DNA of 64,000 nucleotides, from contig JAGFNK010000043.1 of assembly GCA_025769875.1 (NCBI GenBank), positions 62,001 to 126,000 on the forward strand, given 5' to 3'. Under the pieces are notes generated by a model. That model was not told the DNA's origin. It made no database searches and saw nothing but the letters and a program-made list of their open reading frames with translations. The position numbers were made by a program, and so were the translations under genes. This document shows, in pieces, positions 1 through 14,023 of this stretch (the stretch's first letter is position 1; each line of letters starts with the position of its first letter). This DNA comes from Russula earlei (Eukaryota; Basidiomycota; Agaricomycetes; Russulales; Russulaceae).

Positions 1-1477
1 ACGCCCTTTCCCGTCATCGCGCTAAAGAGGCCCGCGCCGTCGTCGCCGCGCGCGCTGGACCGGACCGCCTTCGCATGTGACCCACCACCGCCGCCGTCCT
101 CGTCGTCGTCGTCGTGACCGTCGTCCGCGCACCCGTCGCGGCGGTGGCCGTGCCTGAAGGTCACGCCCCGGCCGGCGGTGGTGAACGCGTAAGAGAAGAC
201 GCGCGCCATGTCTGCCGGCCAGACGCCGCCACCTTGGTCGCGTATGCGCAGGGAGAGCGTCGCGGGCTTGTCGGCGCTTGACGGGTGTCGGCGGGGAGGG
301 GGCACGACGGTGATGAGCACCGGAGGGAGCGTGGGCCGGTCTTGCTGTCGGGACGAGGCGGCGAGGACGGGGTCGCCGTTGCCGTCGGAGGCCTGCTGCT
401 CCCGCCGGCGGTGGTGGTGCTCGACCGTCGCGCGAAAGGCGTTTTTGAGGATCTCGGTTAGGATGTATTCCATGTGGTTTGGGACGTAGCTGTTTTTTTT
501 TCGTTTTTTTTTTTTTACGGGGGGGGGGGGGGAGGGGGGAGAGGATTCCATAGATGGATGGATGACGGCGAGAGAGGACGTAGCGTTATAAGAATGGACG
601 GCCCAAGGAAAGTAGAAAAAGGTGAACGCACGCGAAAGTGGCGTCGGTTGCACCGGAGACGATGACGGAGGGGGCCGCGCCGAGCGTCGCCTCGCAGAGC
701 TCGCCCACAAAAGAGGCGCACATGCGGATCATCCCGACGGGCGACAACGCCATGTCGACGATGCCGGCGTTCGCGTTCGCCTGCTCCGGGTTCTGCAGCG
801 CGCGGGACAACGCGATGTGCTGCTCCGCGATGAGCCGGACGGCGATGCGGTTGCGGATGGCGGCGTCGAGGAAGCCGTTGACCTGTTCCGAAGACAGGTA
901 TCTTGCGCATTCCTGAAATCTGGCAAACACCCCCCCGCCCCGCCCCGCCCCAAATTTCCCGTCCTGTCCTTCAGAAAAAGTGCGAGCACGCGCCCAGCGC
1001 GGCGACTCACCCTTTCGCCATCGTCGGGATGTCGTTCGCGTGGTCTCGCACGAGAGACTCCAGCTGGGCGGCGAACGTCGCGTTCTCCTCCAGGTTCTTC
1101 ACCTGTGGGAACGTCGCGCTCCACAGGAAGCTCTTTCTGAACCCATCGAGGATCCGCGCGATGTATGGGTTCGTGCCGACGATGAATGGCAGAGCTTCGA
1201 GGGAGCGTATTCGAGTTGCCAGTCGTCGCGGAATCTCAGCTTGTGCATATGATACGGAGGTCAGCAGAGATTCAGCAGTGAGGGGACGACCAGCGGCTAG
1301 AAGGGTCCCGAGCGTGAGCGGGCGAGGTGTGTGTTGGGGTTGGGCATAAGTCGCCAAGAGGTGGGCAACTTGAGGTGGCGCAGGTTCTGGGGTACGACTG
1401 TAACGCGATGAGCACCGATGATGTACGGGATGCACTAGAACCCTTCGCGGGAGAAGTGGTCGTTGGATTTGGAACAT
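1..1477 (-). CDS. Mitochondrial PDH/BCKDH kinase (partial, runs off left edge)
   Basis: Kinase of the GHKL type that phosphorylates and inactivates a mitochondrial alpha-ketoacid dehydrogenase E1 subunit (pyruvate or branched-chain complex). Three exons are visible: 1477-1011, 919-632 and 489-1, joined in frame by GT-AG introns. The first Met at 1477 opens an Arg/His-rich, proline-containing leader that suits a mitochondrial presequence. The next part has the family N-terminal helical-bundle signature (IVGTNPYIARILDGF; RLIAEQHIALS). Exon 3 begins at the N-box (EILKNAFRATVE) followed by the G1 box (DQGGGVW), the ATP-binding core of this family. After FSYAFTTAGRG there is a low-complexity His/Asp/Gly-rich stretch (about 85-165) before sequence resembling the conserved AGLFSAMTGKG region. 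The G2 box and C-terminus lie outside the window. Which dehydrogenase it controls cannot be told from sequence alone; fungal Pkp1/Pkp2 are the closest known types. Confidence 0.88.
519..545. repeat. T-rich and poly-G tracts in the kinase intron
   Basis: T13 followed by about 14 G and a further G7 within the intron 631-490 of the dehydrogenase kinase; it forms the polypyrimidine-like side of the minus-strand intron. Confidence 0.7.
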
Positions 1478-1617
1478 GTCGCTGTCCAACACATCGTAAA
1501 GTGGTACGACGGATATGCGTATCCGTTGGTCCACCGGACGGAACTCAAAGAGGATCAGGCGACACAAACACAACAAGATGTGTATTGGGAAAAAAAAAAC
1601 TATCAAAGACAGGGAAT

Positions 1618-3508
<1,891 letters not shown>

Positions 3509-3660
3509 TCTGTGCGTGTGTGTCGAGGAGAAGAAGAGAGTGTCGTGTCGTGTGTGAAGGCGAGGGGAATCGACGCGTCACCTCGATCTGGTCACATGAC
3601 ATACCCGATATAGTCACATCGGTAAAGTGCTTCTTGCCTCCCCACTCTTCTATCCCACTC
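3509..3660. promoter_or_regulatory. Divergent promoter RPT1/VMA1
   Basis: A stretch of 152 bp separates the RPT1 start (left, minus) from the VMA1 start (right, plus). It must hold both promoters and both 5' leaders. A TCACATGAC sequence near 3591-3600 is an E-box-like candidate, but I see no recognised proteasome control element. Confidence 0.5.
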
Positions 3661-5936
3661 ATGGCCGGTGCCCTCCCAAACGCGAAGAAAAATCTCAACA
3701 AAATTCAGGATGAGGACCGCGAGTCTAGATTTGGCCAAGTTTTTGGCGTATCGGGCCCTGTCGTCGTCGCAGAGAATATGACTGGTTGTGCGATGTATGA
3801 GCTCGTTCGCGTTGGTCATGATGAGCTCGTAGGGGGTGCGTAGATAGGGCATTCTGCTGTATATCTGTCTTATACGTGATTCTCACGCTAGAGGTTATTC
3901 GTATTGACGCGGATAAGGCGACGATTCAAGTGTACGAGGAGACGTCTGGCGTCACTGTCGGCGATCCCGTGCTACGGACAGGGAAGCCCTTGAGTGTGGA
4001 GCTTGGCCCAGGTATGAGCCTCGCCCCTGTATCGTTTCTCCATGCTCAAGTTATCCTCCTAGGACTGATGGGAAACATCGTCGACGGTATACAACGACCG
4101 CTGCGCGTATGTCTGCTTCTGATATCTCAAAACGTGTGAGACCCAAATCCGGCAGTCTATCCAAGAACTTTCAAAGTCCATCTATATTCCCCGCGGCATC
4201 AATACAGAAGCATTAGACCGCAACATCAAGTGGGATTTTACCCCAACCAATGTCAAGGTACTTGTTTTCCACCCTGTTTATCTCCTCCGCTTCCAACTGA
4301 AAGATCCCGGGCACAGCTCGGAGATCATGTCTCCGGGGGCGACATATTTGGCCGAGTCTACGAGAACTCACTCGTTGATGCGCACAAGATAATGCTGAAT
4401 CCCAGAGCGATGGGAACTGTCACGCATATAGCGGAGAAGGGCAGTTATGCAGTTGACGTACGGAGAGTATTCATTCGTTGGTGGACAGCCAGTTGAAAGG
4501 GACTCCCTCAGGACGTCGTTCTCGAGACTGAGTTCGACGGAAAGACTACCAAGCACACTCTTATGCAACTGTGGCCTGTTCGTGCCCCTCGCCCGGTCGC
4601 AGAGAAACACACGGCAGATTTCCCACTTTTGACCGGTCAACGTATTCTGGATGCCCTATTTCCATGTGTGCAAGGAGGAACTACAGCTATTCCTGGCGCC
4701 TTTGGGTGCGGGAAGACTGTCATCTCCCAGGCACTGTCAAAATATTCGAACAGCGATATTATTATCTACGTCGGCTGCGGGGAGCGGGGGAATGAAATGG
4801 CTGAAGTGTTGATGGAGGTGCGTTCGTCTCGGTGTTGACTCGCTATTGTTGACTACCGTCTCAGTTCCCGAAACTCACCATGGATATTGGGGAACGGCAA
4901 GAACCCATTATGAAGCGCACCACACTGGTAGCAAATACGTCCAACATGCCAGTCGCCGCCCGTGAAGCTTCAATCTACACTGGCATCACACTTTCGGAGT
5001 ATTTTCGTGACCAAGGTAGCAACGTTTCCATGATGGCCGATTCCACTTCTCGTTGGGCCGAGGCTCTTCGTGAGATCTCCGGTCGGCTGGCAGAAATGCC
5101 TGCGGATTCTGGCTACCCAGCATATCTCGGCACTAAACTTGCAAGTTTCTACGAACGCGCTGGTAAGGTCACAGCCCTCGGCAATCCCGTGCGACACGGA
5201 ACGGTTTCCATTGTCGGAGCGTACGTAGCGTACGCCTCACGCCAAGACCTCAACTCATGATATTTGTAAATTAGTGTGTCACCGCCTGGTGGTGACTTCT
5301 CAGACCCTGTGACTTCTGCCACCCTAGGTATTGTGCAGGTCTTCTGGGGTCTCGATAAGAAGCTAGCTCAGAGGAAGCACTTCCCTTCGGTCAACTGGAA
5401 CCTCTCATACTCCAAGTACACAAAAGTTTTGGAGCCTTACTATGAATCCACGGAACCAGGTTTCGTCGAATTACGTACACGGACCAAAGAGATTCTTCAG
5501 AAAGAAGAGGACCTTGCCGAAATCGTTCAACTTGTTGGCAAAAGTGCCCTTGGCGAGAATGATAAGATCACACTTGAGGTCGCACGCATGCTCAAGGACG
5601 ACTTTTTGCAGCAGAATGGTATGAGCGAGTACGACAGATACTGTCCATTTTACAAGACGAGTGGCATGTTACGGAACTTTGTGGACTTCCACGATTTGGC
5701 GATCAGGGCAGTACAGTCGAGTGGCATCACGTTCGCTACGATCAAAGACTCGGCGAGTGATATAATGTTTAAGCTTTCGCAAATGAAATTCGAGGTACGT
5801 CTATCATTCCGGTGCCTTTTGGCAAATTCTTATCTCTCATTCTTAGTCGCCCTCGCAAGGGAAGGAGTCGGTGAAGGGTAAACTAGACACCCTCCATCAT
5901 GAGATCACCGAAAAGTTCAGGACGATATCCGAATGA
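3661..5936 (+). CDS. VMA1: V-type H+-ATPase catalytic subunit A
   Basis: Catalytic A subunit of the V1 sector; hydrolyses ATP to drive proton pumping into vacuole, Golgi and endosomes. Nine exons (3661-3835, 3892-4011, 4063-4106, 4156-4257, 4317-4457, 4512-4817, 4865-5220, 5275-5794, 5847-5936) sum to 1854 nt, giving 617 residues, the standard length of the mature yeast protein. Visible: N-terminal barrel ([15 protein letters not shown]), the non-homologous region, the A-type P-loop GAFGCGKT, the catalytic-site [11 protein letters not shown], and [16 protein letters not shown]. The C-terminal helical domain ends in KFRTISE. The VMA1 intein insertion point (after GCGER in yeast) is uninterrupted, so there is no intein. 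All junctions are GT-AG. Confidence 0.97.
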
Positions 5937-6160
5937 ATATGTGTCATGGCTTTCGTAGACCTCCTGGGCACATGACGGAATGTACGGTAGCAGCATGAAT
6001 TAATTCATGTACTTTTTTGTTTCTGTCTCGCCTCGCCTTTCCAACGTGGGCACGTGACACCCGGCCTTTTTCGGCCCGTCTCCCTGGCATAAGTCAGCCG
6101 TTTGTTTCTGCTGAACCATCTTGTGGCTTTCTACTGCGTATTGTATAAAATTCATCCAAG

Positions 6161-7193
6161 ATGTCGGAACGAAAAGGTGCCTTCTCACTTTTTTTTAACT
6201 CCTTACTGCTTTCTGACCACATTCAGTGTTGAACAAGTACTTTCCGCCGGACTTCGATCCCGCCCTCATCCCTAGGCGAAAAGGACCCAAAAACTCTCAA
6301 CAAGTGGTTCGCCTAATGGCACCGTTCTCGATGTAAGTTTCATCTTTTCATCTCTATTACTGTGCTTAGCACGTTGTATAGGCGATGTAATACCTGTGGC
6401 GAATACATCTATAAAGGTAAAAAATTCAATGCAAGGAAGGAAACGGTGGAAGGGGAGGATTACTATGGAATCAAGATTTTCCGCTTCTATATCAAATGGT
6501 ACGTGAGGATCTATGAACTCGATTCCACGGGCCATACTCACTACCTAGAACAGTACACTGTGTTCGGCAGAAATCACTTTTAAGACGGATCCCAAGAACA
6601 CCGATTACTCTGCGGAACATGGTGCTTCGCGCAATTTTGAACCGTGGCGAGAAGAGAAAGCGGTAGAAGAAGAGGATCGGCTTGCGAAGTTGGAGGAGGA
6701 AGAAAACAACCCGATGAAAGCGCTCGAGAATCGCACGATTGACTCGAAGCGCGAGATGGACATTCTCGACGCTTTGCATGATATCCGCGCACGAAATGCA
6801 AGAAACGAGCGTATGGGGCAATCAGACGATCTCGTCGGCCGCATCGGCCGCGAAGAAGTCGTGAGCCCCGAGGAGGAACAGCGGCGGAGGGAAGAAGAGG
6901 AGGATGAAAAACTCGTGCGGGAGGTCTTCTCGAAAGTTTCGGTTCCAGGTGCAGGGCCATCGCGCAGGTCTGGAGAGGACGGAGACGAAACGCCGGCTTC
7001 CACGATTGTGACCGTTAAGCGGAAAGCAGACGACATTGAACCGGATCTCGAAAGCCTCCTTCCCGAGAGCACACGGGCAATGGTACATTCCATGTCTACA
7101 TCATTACAACCAGTAAAGAAGAAGAAATCAGGCAACTCGAAGTCGCTCGGGATCAAGATCGTGAAGAAGGGAAAGGTTGCTGTCACAAGCTGA
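6161..7193 (+). CDS. YJU2: Splicing factor Yju2/CWC16 family (CCDC94-like)
   Basis: Spliceosome step-one factor that stabilises the branch helix during branching. Four exons (6161-6176, 6227-6332, 6382-6498, 6554-7193) encode 292 residues. The N-terminus has the family hallmark [16 protein letters not shown], then [19 protein letters not shown] with the first zinc CxxC, KFNARKE, and FYIKC..C before ITFKTDP. The second CxxC (CTLC) is created by splicing to the acceptor at 6551-6553. The C-terminal half is acidic and charged, probably coiled (about residues 120-200), followed by a basic KKKK-rich tail suited to nuclear import. The initial Ser-Glu-Arg and the type of charged tail favour the Yju2 branch over the related Saf4/CCDC130 branch, but this is a judgement from sequence resemblance. 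Confidence 0.92.
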
Positions 7194-7808
7194 CCATGAC
7201 CGCCTTCCACTTAGACTCTTGCAAGCATGCAAGTGTTCGCTGTCGGGTTATACATTTCTCACCCTCGCCCTAATTTCCACTTTTTTTCCATCCAGAACCT
7301 CTTGATAATATGTACCACCACCTGTTCCATGTACTGTGTGCGTCACTTCTACCCCGCCTTTCGTATCCCTTCAATTCGAGCATGTCGCTTGCAGAGGCTC
7401 TCAGCTCCGTAGCTCTCTCTCATATCTTCTCGACGACCGCACGGACTCTTCAATTTGAAGTGATTTCGGCTCGTCAATAATCTCTCTCTCTCTCCAGACA
7501 GGGTCTCGATGAGTATTATGCCAGCGGTGAGCGGTAGAAACGCCCACAGGTCCACTATGTGCAGGCAATGGCCATTATCATCGGACGGAGCTGGAGCTGG
7601 AGGCTCTATCAGCACGCCATACCTCGGCCATGCACCCTCGTTCGCTCAATTCGAATTTCTTCATTTCTTCACGAATCGTCGCAAAACTATATTAGTATAC
7701 AAACCCTTGTATGAGGTGTATTATTATTTCAAGCGAATACGGGGCACGTGCCTCTTGACCACTTGACGCGTTGACGTTATCTGCAGGCCGTACACCATCA
7801 TTTTTATT
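7194..7808. other. Intergenic region YJU2 to MIS14-like gene
   Basis: About 615 bp without a convincing gene. Short open frames here show no family resemblance or splice pattern. A (CT)n tract lies at about 7480-7495. The right end presumably contains the promoter of the next gene; a CACGTG motif sits at 7744-7749. Confidence 0.5.
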
Positions 7809-8646
7809 ATGGACGAATCTCGCGAAGACATACCACGCATATACATTGACTCTCTACCAGATTGGCACAGGATGAAGGCCAAATTTACAAATGCTGTAAT
7901 GGAACGGTTTGACCAACGGATCCGTCAGAACGGACTTGAATCTAAGAGGTCCTCTCTCCTCCCACACGTTCAACAGGTATGGAGTCTCACTGCAAGTCGA
8001 CGTTTCTTCACATCCCACTGCCTTAGTTCATCGACACAACTTTTGAAAAGGCAAAACCCAATGTTCGCATCAACGGAAAGAAGTTCGAGGAATTGAGAGA
8101 CGAAGATGACGGTACGTCGTCACCATGATCTGAGCATGGAACAGCTTGCCTTATGATCGTTTGGAATCAAGACAGAGGAGTAGAGCCCTTTGACGAGGCT
8201 CTAGATCGCGAGACGTGGTCCCTATATAATCAACGTCTACAATGGGACCTCGAACTAGCTACTAAACGTCGAAACCGACCCTTGGAAGTCACAGACCTCT
8301 TGACGAACCTCTTCGAACTTCAGGAGGTCGCCCTGCAAGAAATTGACGAGCCAACCGAAGAGGACGAAGATCGTCCGGACACTAGTCTTCCCGATGGTCA
8401 GTTGGTCATTCAACATGCGGGCTAGTCGCTGACATTTGGTTGTAGAAACTGTTCTCGCGGAGACACGCGACACGTTCTCCAAGCTGTCTGCGCTATCCGA
8501 GGGTTTACACCAGGTTTGCTTTCTTTAGCATGTTGTTCCAGACGGGTTCAGACCCCTGATGTGGATCACAGACTGTAACAACCCAAGACGAGCGACTAGG
8601 ACGACTCCGGGATGTCGAAGAGGAGGTCAACGCCCTCAAATCCTAA
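7809..8646 (+). CDS. Mis14/Nsl1-like kinetochore subunit (MIND complex)
   Basis: Five exons (7809-7976, 8027-8111, 8178-8396, 8446-8513, 8572-8646) total 615 nt and encode 204 residues. The protein resembles the Mis14/Nsl1 subunit of the Mis12/MIND complex, which links inner kinetochore to the Ndc80 complex. What supports this: a short N-terminus, a helical region with MKAKFTNAVMERFDQRI, then FIDTTFEKAKPNVRINGK and a following block resembling the family (ETWSLYNQRLQWDLELA), and a predicted coiled-coil C-terminus ending in a heptad-like LRDVEEEVNALKS. Length fits Mis14/Nsl1 (about 200-280). The assignment rests on remembered family patterns, so it is moderate. The final stop lies 110 bp from the convergent stop of GAR1. 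Confidence 0.62.
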
Positions 8647-8755
8647 CTTCCAGCGACCCCTCTGAAATTTCTCCCTACTTCCGTTGTCCGCGGCCCTTCA
8701 CACACATGAAGCTTTGTGCAGAGTGAATTCGCGTCTCAAGTACACCAATCCGATG

Positions 8756-9598
8756 TCACGACCCTCTGAAGCCACCGCGACCTCCCCTAAATCCATCACC
8801 GCGACCACTCCCACGGCCGAAACCAAAACCTGCTGATCCTCCACGTCCGCGACCTCTGAAGCCACCATGACCACGGTCACTTCCGAAGCCTCGACCAGCA
8901 CCTCGACCACGTGGGGCACCGTATCCCCCTGGTCCTCCACGACTCCGTCCTCCTGGGCCTCCCCGGCCTCTGCCCCGACCTCTTTCTGTGAAATTTAATG
9001 TTACGCGTTTTGGAATACCCATGTATCTGGAAGATCTATGTACGCACTAGTAACTCCTATTCAGAACATTAGCATAGTGTAATTTTTGGAATAGAAAGGA
9101 ACTACATACCTCCCACCACTTTTGGTTTGGGCAAAAATCGTTCGATTGGAAGTAGTTTGTCACCTGCGATGTAGACCTTGTCGCCTTTTTTGAAACTGTT
9201 CGCTACCATACCCTCTCCCATTTTCACAGAAAAATACACTTCATTGATTGGGCCGAGAATTTCGTCGACCTTTCCGATGACGGATTTGTTTTGAAGGTAG
9301 ATGGGCGCATTGAAGTATGGTACTTTGTCTGGCATGAGCGAGGAGCAGAGCATCTCGTCTTCAACCGCATGAAGAAACGAGCCCATTTCTGCACGGTTTC
9401 ATCTTTACCCAGTGCGAATAGCTTAGAGGCACTAGTATGTACGCACCAAGAACATGCTCAGGTGGCCCTGCGTCTCGTGGTGGACCCCCACGCGCCGATC
9501 CTCTTCCTACGATCATGATAATAGAATCTCGTCGCCAGGACGGTTGTAAAAGCCGCACCTCCACCCCGGTAGAAACCTCCCCTTCCTCCTCTGGACAT
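8756..9598 (-). CDS. GAR1: H/ACA snoRNP protein Gar1
   Basis: Core protein of H/ACA small nucleolar RNPs that carry out pseudouridylation of rRNA; nucleolar. Four exons (9598-9559, 9506-9447, 9388-9110, 8985-8756) give 202 residues. Layout: a short N-terminal RGG segment ([13 protein letters not shown]), the conserved Gar1 core from [15 protein letters not shown] through [31 protein letters not shown] and [11 protein letters not shown], then a long C-terminal RGG/GFG domain ([19 protein letters not shown]). Having RGG regions on both sides of the core is the classic Gar1 arrangement. Introns sit at the borders between the RGG regions and the core. It is divergent from PEX6. Confidence 0.96.
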
Positions 9599-9783
9599 TG
9601 CGTGAGTTGGCTAGAGTCAGTGAGTTGAGTAGAGTGATCGCAAGGGGGGTGCCAATTTGCCTTTCCTTTTTTGATGACCAACGTACGCGGTCGGTCACGG
9701 ACGGACTTTGGGGAATCACGCTCAAGATGTGTTCAAACACAGCTTGTGTTCTTGAACTCTTACCCAAACATATGTTCCTCTGA
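9599..9783. promoter_or_regulatory. Divergent promoter GAR1/PEX6
   Basis: 185 bp between the two start codons. No specific element was recognised. Confidence 0.4.
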
Positions 9784-12700
9784 ATGGCTGTAAGGAACAG
9801 TAAGGGCTTTTCTGTGGCTGTCCAACATGTTCCCGAAGTTGGAGAGGGCGACATCGTTCAAGTGGGAGCCGATCTTTGGAATGTGCTTGTCCCGTCCTCC
9901 CAGCATGAGGATGAAGCACCGCTTGCGATCTCTGTGGGCCTGCTACGATCGCACATCGAGACAGGAAATCATGGATCCTCTCTTTCTCCCTCAGTCGTCT
10001 GCTGGGCCGTCCCAAGTAAAGATGTTCAGGTGTGCAACAGACTCTAAATTGTGTCGTAATTGACCTCGGACGCCGCACTCCCCAGACAACTGCGCTTGGC
10101 ATCCCTCCTGGGTTAGCAAAGCAATGCCCTCACATTTTTCCACCCGTCCTTCCACCTCGCCATGTCGAGAGGACTCACGTGCTTTCCATGACGCAGATCA
10201 TACCCTTGCAAGAAGTACTCGTTCAAGCGCTTTCCAATACCGCATACAGCCGAGCGAAGTCTGATGTAGTAACTTTCGAGGACTGGTTATGTCATAGCCA
10301 GAGGATTCTGCGACAGGATTCAGTATACACCCTGGATCCCCAGGACGGCCTCGAACCCGGTTCCCTGACATACAAGATCATCATGACTGAGCCGGTCTTG
10401 CAAGGGTATGCTCAGAAGTCACAAACTCTGTTTACTTTGATGCCACCAACAAATGACTCGCCAGCCATTAACGGGCACGAGATGTTACCATCCTCCTCTA
10501 TTCCAGAAGATGTTCAAATCGACGACATTGAAGAGGACCTCGAGATTGGCGAAAACTTCTTGGCTAGTTCCCTCACTCATCAGCCCCCTTCATACCCTCA
10601 GCAAAACGATTCTCCCACTATTCGCATGTCACATCTTGCCCACGAATTCATAGCAAATCCCCTGTCAACTTCTATTTCCTCTGATCAGGACGAACATATA
10701 ATGTACGTACGTACCGTCGATCTCCCCAAAGTGGGGGTGCTCGATGGCGACTGGGTGAGCGCAAACCCCTTTTGACTTAGAAGGCGATGCTTTGACCAAC
10801 GGATGCCAGGCAATAGCACAACTCCCATCATCGAGAAGTCGTCGTATAGTCAGATTGGAGGCCAACGACAAAGCCGTAAGCGACTCGTATGTTTTCCATA
10901 GCTTTCGATTCTTTGTTTCAACTCGTATATTTCACACCAGTGGTCACGTCAAGGTTTCTCCCATACTTCTGCATAACATTGACCCCGAGATTCGAACCGC
11001 CCCAACCCGGCTTTACCTTCAAGCCGCGCCAGACGGGATACGCAGCCGTAATTTGCCAACTGCACAAGGGGTGACGATTGCCCGTGTCGCGTCTCGGCTA
11101 TCGACGAACCGCAGATATCAACCACTCGTCCTACAGGGCCTGAAGAAATTTTTTGAGGGGAGAAAGAGACTGATCAAGCAGGGCGATCTACTCGCAGTGA
11201 GGGTAGACTTGAACCAGCTGCCATATCTGCAAGCGGCTTCAACAGGCGACGGCTCAGATACGGGCGCGCTCGGCGCATCGGAAGGGTTTGCTCCCTCATT
11301 GCATGACTCTACGAACGTTTGTCCTAATGCGCTTTTATAGGCAGTCAATTTACCCGTCAGGCTCAGAGCAAATCGTATACTTTGTTGTGACGAATATTGA
11401 CTGCGATCCACCACCAATGAACAACGCGCTTGACCCATCAGATGTTCATCTCGGCCTGTCTGCTGGTGAGCTGGGCTGTTGGGTAGACACGACGGTGACT
11501 CGCGTGACGCAAACTGGATTTGAGCATGCTCGGGTACAGAACGCTTCGGCTTTCTTGAGTGCGCGGTCCTTGGCTTTGCTCAGAACTGATGTATTAACCG
11601 TCTCGTGTAAAGACCCTGAAAGCGCCATTGGATTCGGTGGTAACCGTCGTACCTTTACGCAACTTCTTGGATTGTCCCAGGCAGCATTAATGCCACAAGC
11701 TCTTACATTCGACATTCCGATATCTATTCTTCTCAAAGGCTCCCGAGGAATAGGGAAGTTCACCACCGCAGTCCAAGTGACAGGACACCTAGGAATGCAC
11801 GTATTTGAAGTAGGTTTTTAGGACTCGTGTGGATATGAATCTAAGATGTACTCATGCCTACTAGACGAACTGCTACGACTTCCTCGGAGAGAACGACACA
11901 AAGACAGAAGGATTGCTTCGTGCTCGCTTCGAACAAGCTGCTTCATGTTCGCCCTGCGTACTTGTGATGCGTCATCTAGAGGCTTTTACACAGACCACGC
12001 AGCCCGCAGAACCTGGAAAAGGTGAATTATAAAATGAGACTCTCAGCGTTGTTCTTTGTTCAATTGTCCAGACCCCGCCATTGTCCATGTGATCAGGGAG
12101 TTGATCCAGGATCTCTATGGTTCATGGAGACTAACGGGATACCCAATTCTGGTGTTTGGCACGACCGCTGAGCCGGGTCGCGTTCCTGCCAGTCTCTTGT
12201 CTTGCTTCAAGTACGAGGTAGACTTCGAGGTATGAAACATCTAGTTTACCCACTGACTGAGCGGGTCTTACGTGAGACAGGCTCCCGGTGAGACTGAGAG
12301 GTCTGAAATCCTGCGCACCCTGCTTGCATCGAAGCAATTGGCCCCCGACGTCTCGATCACTGACTTGGCTCGACGAACAGCAGCTTTTGTGGCAGGTGAC
12401 CTGGCCTCCCTGGTCATTCGTACGAGCTACGCTGCAATCACGCGTGTCATGAACGCAGTGTATGTCTATGTCGCACGCGAGGTGAAATTGCTTCCCGTTC
12501 CTGACGACCAGACTCTTTTAGCGGAGTTGGGATCACCTCAAACGACATTTTCTCTGCAGGGATGGCTTTGACTAACGCGGACTTTGAGATTGCCATGGAT
12601 GAGGCGCGGTCGTCGTACAGCCAAAACATCGGCGCTCCAAAGATTCCGAATGTGTCATGGGACGACGTCGGTGGCCTCGCGGACGTCAAGGCAGACATTC

Positions 12701-13828
12701 TGGACACCGTCCAACTGCCTTTGGAGCACCCCGAGCTTTTCGCGTCCAACCTGAAGAAACGTTCCGGTACGTAAAGCCCCTCGTCCCTCCACACACACAC
12801 ACACACAACAATGACCGCCCTCGCACACACGCGCGCGCGCGCGCCTTTCTGGACCTCGCCAGGCATCCTGCTCTACGGCCCACCGGGCACGGGCAAGACG
12901 CTCCTCGCGAAAGCGGTCGCGACCTCGTGCTCGCTCAACTTTTTCTCCGTCAAGGGCCCCGAGCTGCTCAACATGTACGTCGGCGAGTCGGAGGCGAACG
13001 TCCGTCGCGTCTTCCAGCGCGCGCGCGACGCCAGCCCCTGCGTCGTCTTCTTCGACGAGCTCGACTCGGTCGCGCCCAAGCGCGGCGCGCACGGCGATTC
13101 CGGCGGCGTCATGGACCGCCTCGTCTCTCAGCTCCTGGCCGAGCTCGACGGAATCTCCTCCTCCTCCTCGTCCGGCGGCGGATCCGACGTCTTCGTCATA
13201 GGCGCCACGAACAGGCCGGACCTGCTCGACCCGGCACTGCTGCGCCCCGGGCGGTTCGACAGGCTCCTCTACCTCGGCGTGAGCGACGCGGACGAGGGGC
13301 AGCTGCGCATCCTCCAGGCGCTCACGCGCAAGTTCCGTCTCGACCCGGCGCTAGACCTGATGCGCGTCGCGCGAGAGTGCCCGTTCAACCTGACCGGCGC
13401 CGATTTCTACGCGTTGTGCGCCGACGCGCTGCTCAAGGCCATGTCGCGCAAGGCGGAGGAGATCGACGCGCGTATCGGTGCGTCCGCCGCTTCGTCCTAA
13501 CGCGGTCTACCGAACCTTTTTTGATCCCTCACAAATAGCGACGCTTAACGCGCAGCCATCGTTCTCAGGTCCATCGCCCGGGCAGTGGCCTTCGCCCCTC
13601 ACGCCACAGTACTACCTTGCTGAGATGGCGACGCCTGAGGAGATCGCTGTCGTCGTCACCGCAGACGACTTTGCGGCGGCGCTACGCGAGCTCGTGCCGA
13701 GTGTCTCAGAAGCCGAGATGGCACGCTATGCGCAGATCCGGGAACGTTTCTCGCGCTCAGTAAATGCGAACAATGGAGATACGGGAGAGCAACACGGACG
13801 ATCGGGAATGAATCGATACGGGGGATAA
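9784..13828 (+). CDS. PEX6: Peroxisomal AAA+ ATPase Pex6
   Basis: Pex6 forms the Pex1/Pex6 hexamer that extracts ubiquitylated Pex5 receptor from the peroxisomal membrane. Twelve exons (9784-9933, 9995-10015, 10086-10754, 10810-10886, 10941-11285, 11341-11809, 11865-12021, 12072-12229, 12281-12459, 12522-12766, 12863-13477, 13539-13828) sum to 3375 nt, giving 1124 residues. The D1 P-loop is degenerate: GSRGIGKF, with Phe where Ser/Thr is expected, as D1 of Pex6 is often poorly conserved. D2 is canonical: [61 protein letters not shown]. The C-terminal [17 protein letters not shown] is a Pex6 hallmark. The 21-nt second exon and the N-terminal junctions are less certain than the rest. The intron 12767-12862 holds (CA)n and (CG)n runs. 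Confidence 0.93.
12790..12843. repeat. (CA)n and (CG)n microsatellites in a PEX6 intron
   Basis: A run of alternating CA followed about 20 bp later by alternating GC dinucleotides, both inside the intron just before the D2 P-loop exon. Confidence 0.8.
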
Positions 13829-14023
13829 AGGGAAGAGTAGGGATCATTGTAGCAATGACAAGGGAGAAGGAAGATGACAACAGCGATAGCAAGGGTGAAC
13901 TAAAAAAAAAAAGGATACATCTTCGAGACATCTCATCTACACGACTTTACAGCCATTAATATAGCATACTGATAAACAGAACCCGGGATAGTCCTTGTGT
14001 GTCAATAAAATGTGGCGTGGCGT

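Noticed and set aside
622..1140. Long plus-strand frames opposite the dehydrogenase kinase
   Set aside because: They are GC-rich shadows; only the minus strand shows conserved kinase motifs and splice sites.
4795..4817. Possible VMA1 intein site
   Set aside because: The motif where the yeast intein inserts is continuous (GERGNEM) and the exon total gives exactly the intein-free length.
10990..11005. GATTCGAACC, resembling a tRNA T-loop complement
   Set aside because: It lies in the PEX6 coding frame and no cloverleaf could be drawn around it.
12657..13538. 293-codon Arg-rich frame across the PEX6 D2 domain
   Set aside because: Shifted frame of the PEX6 coding sequence, produced by GC-rich codons.
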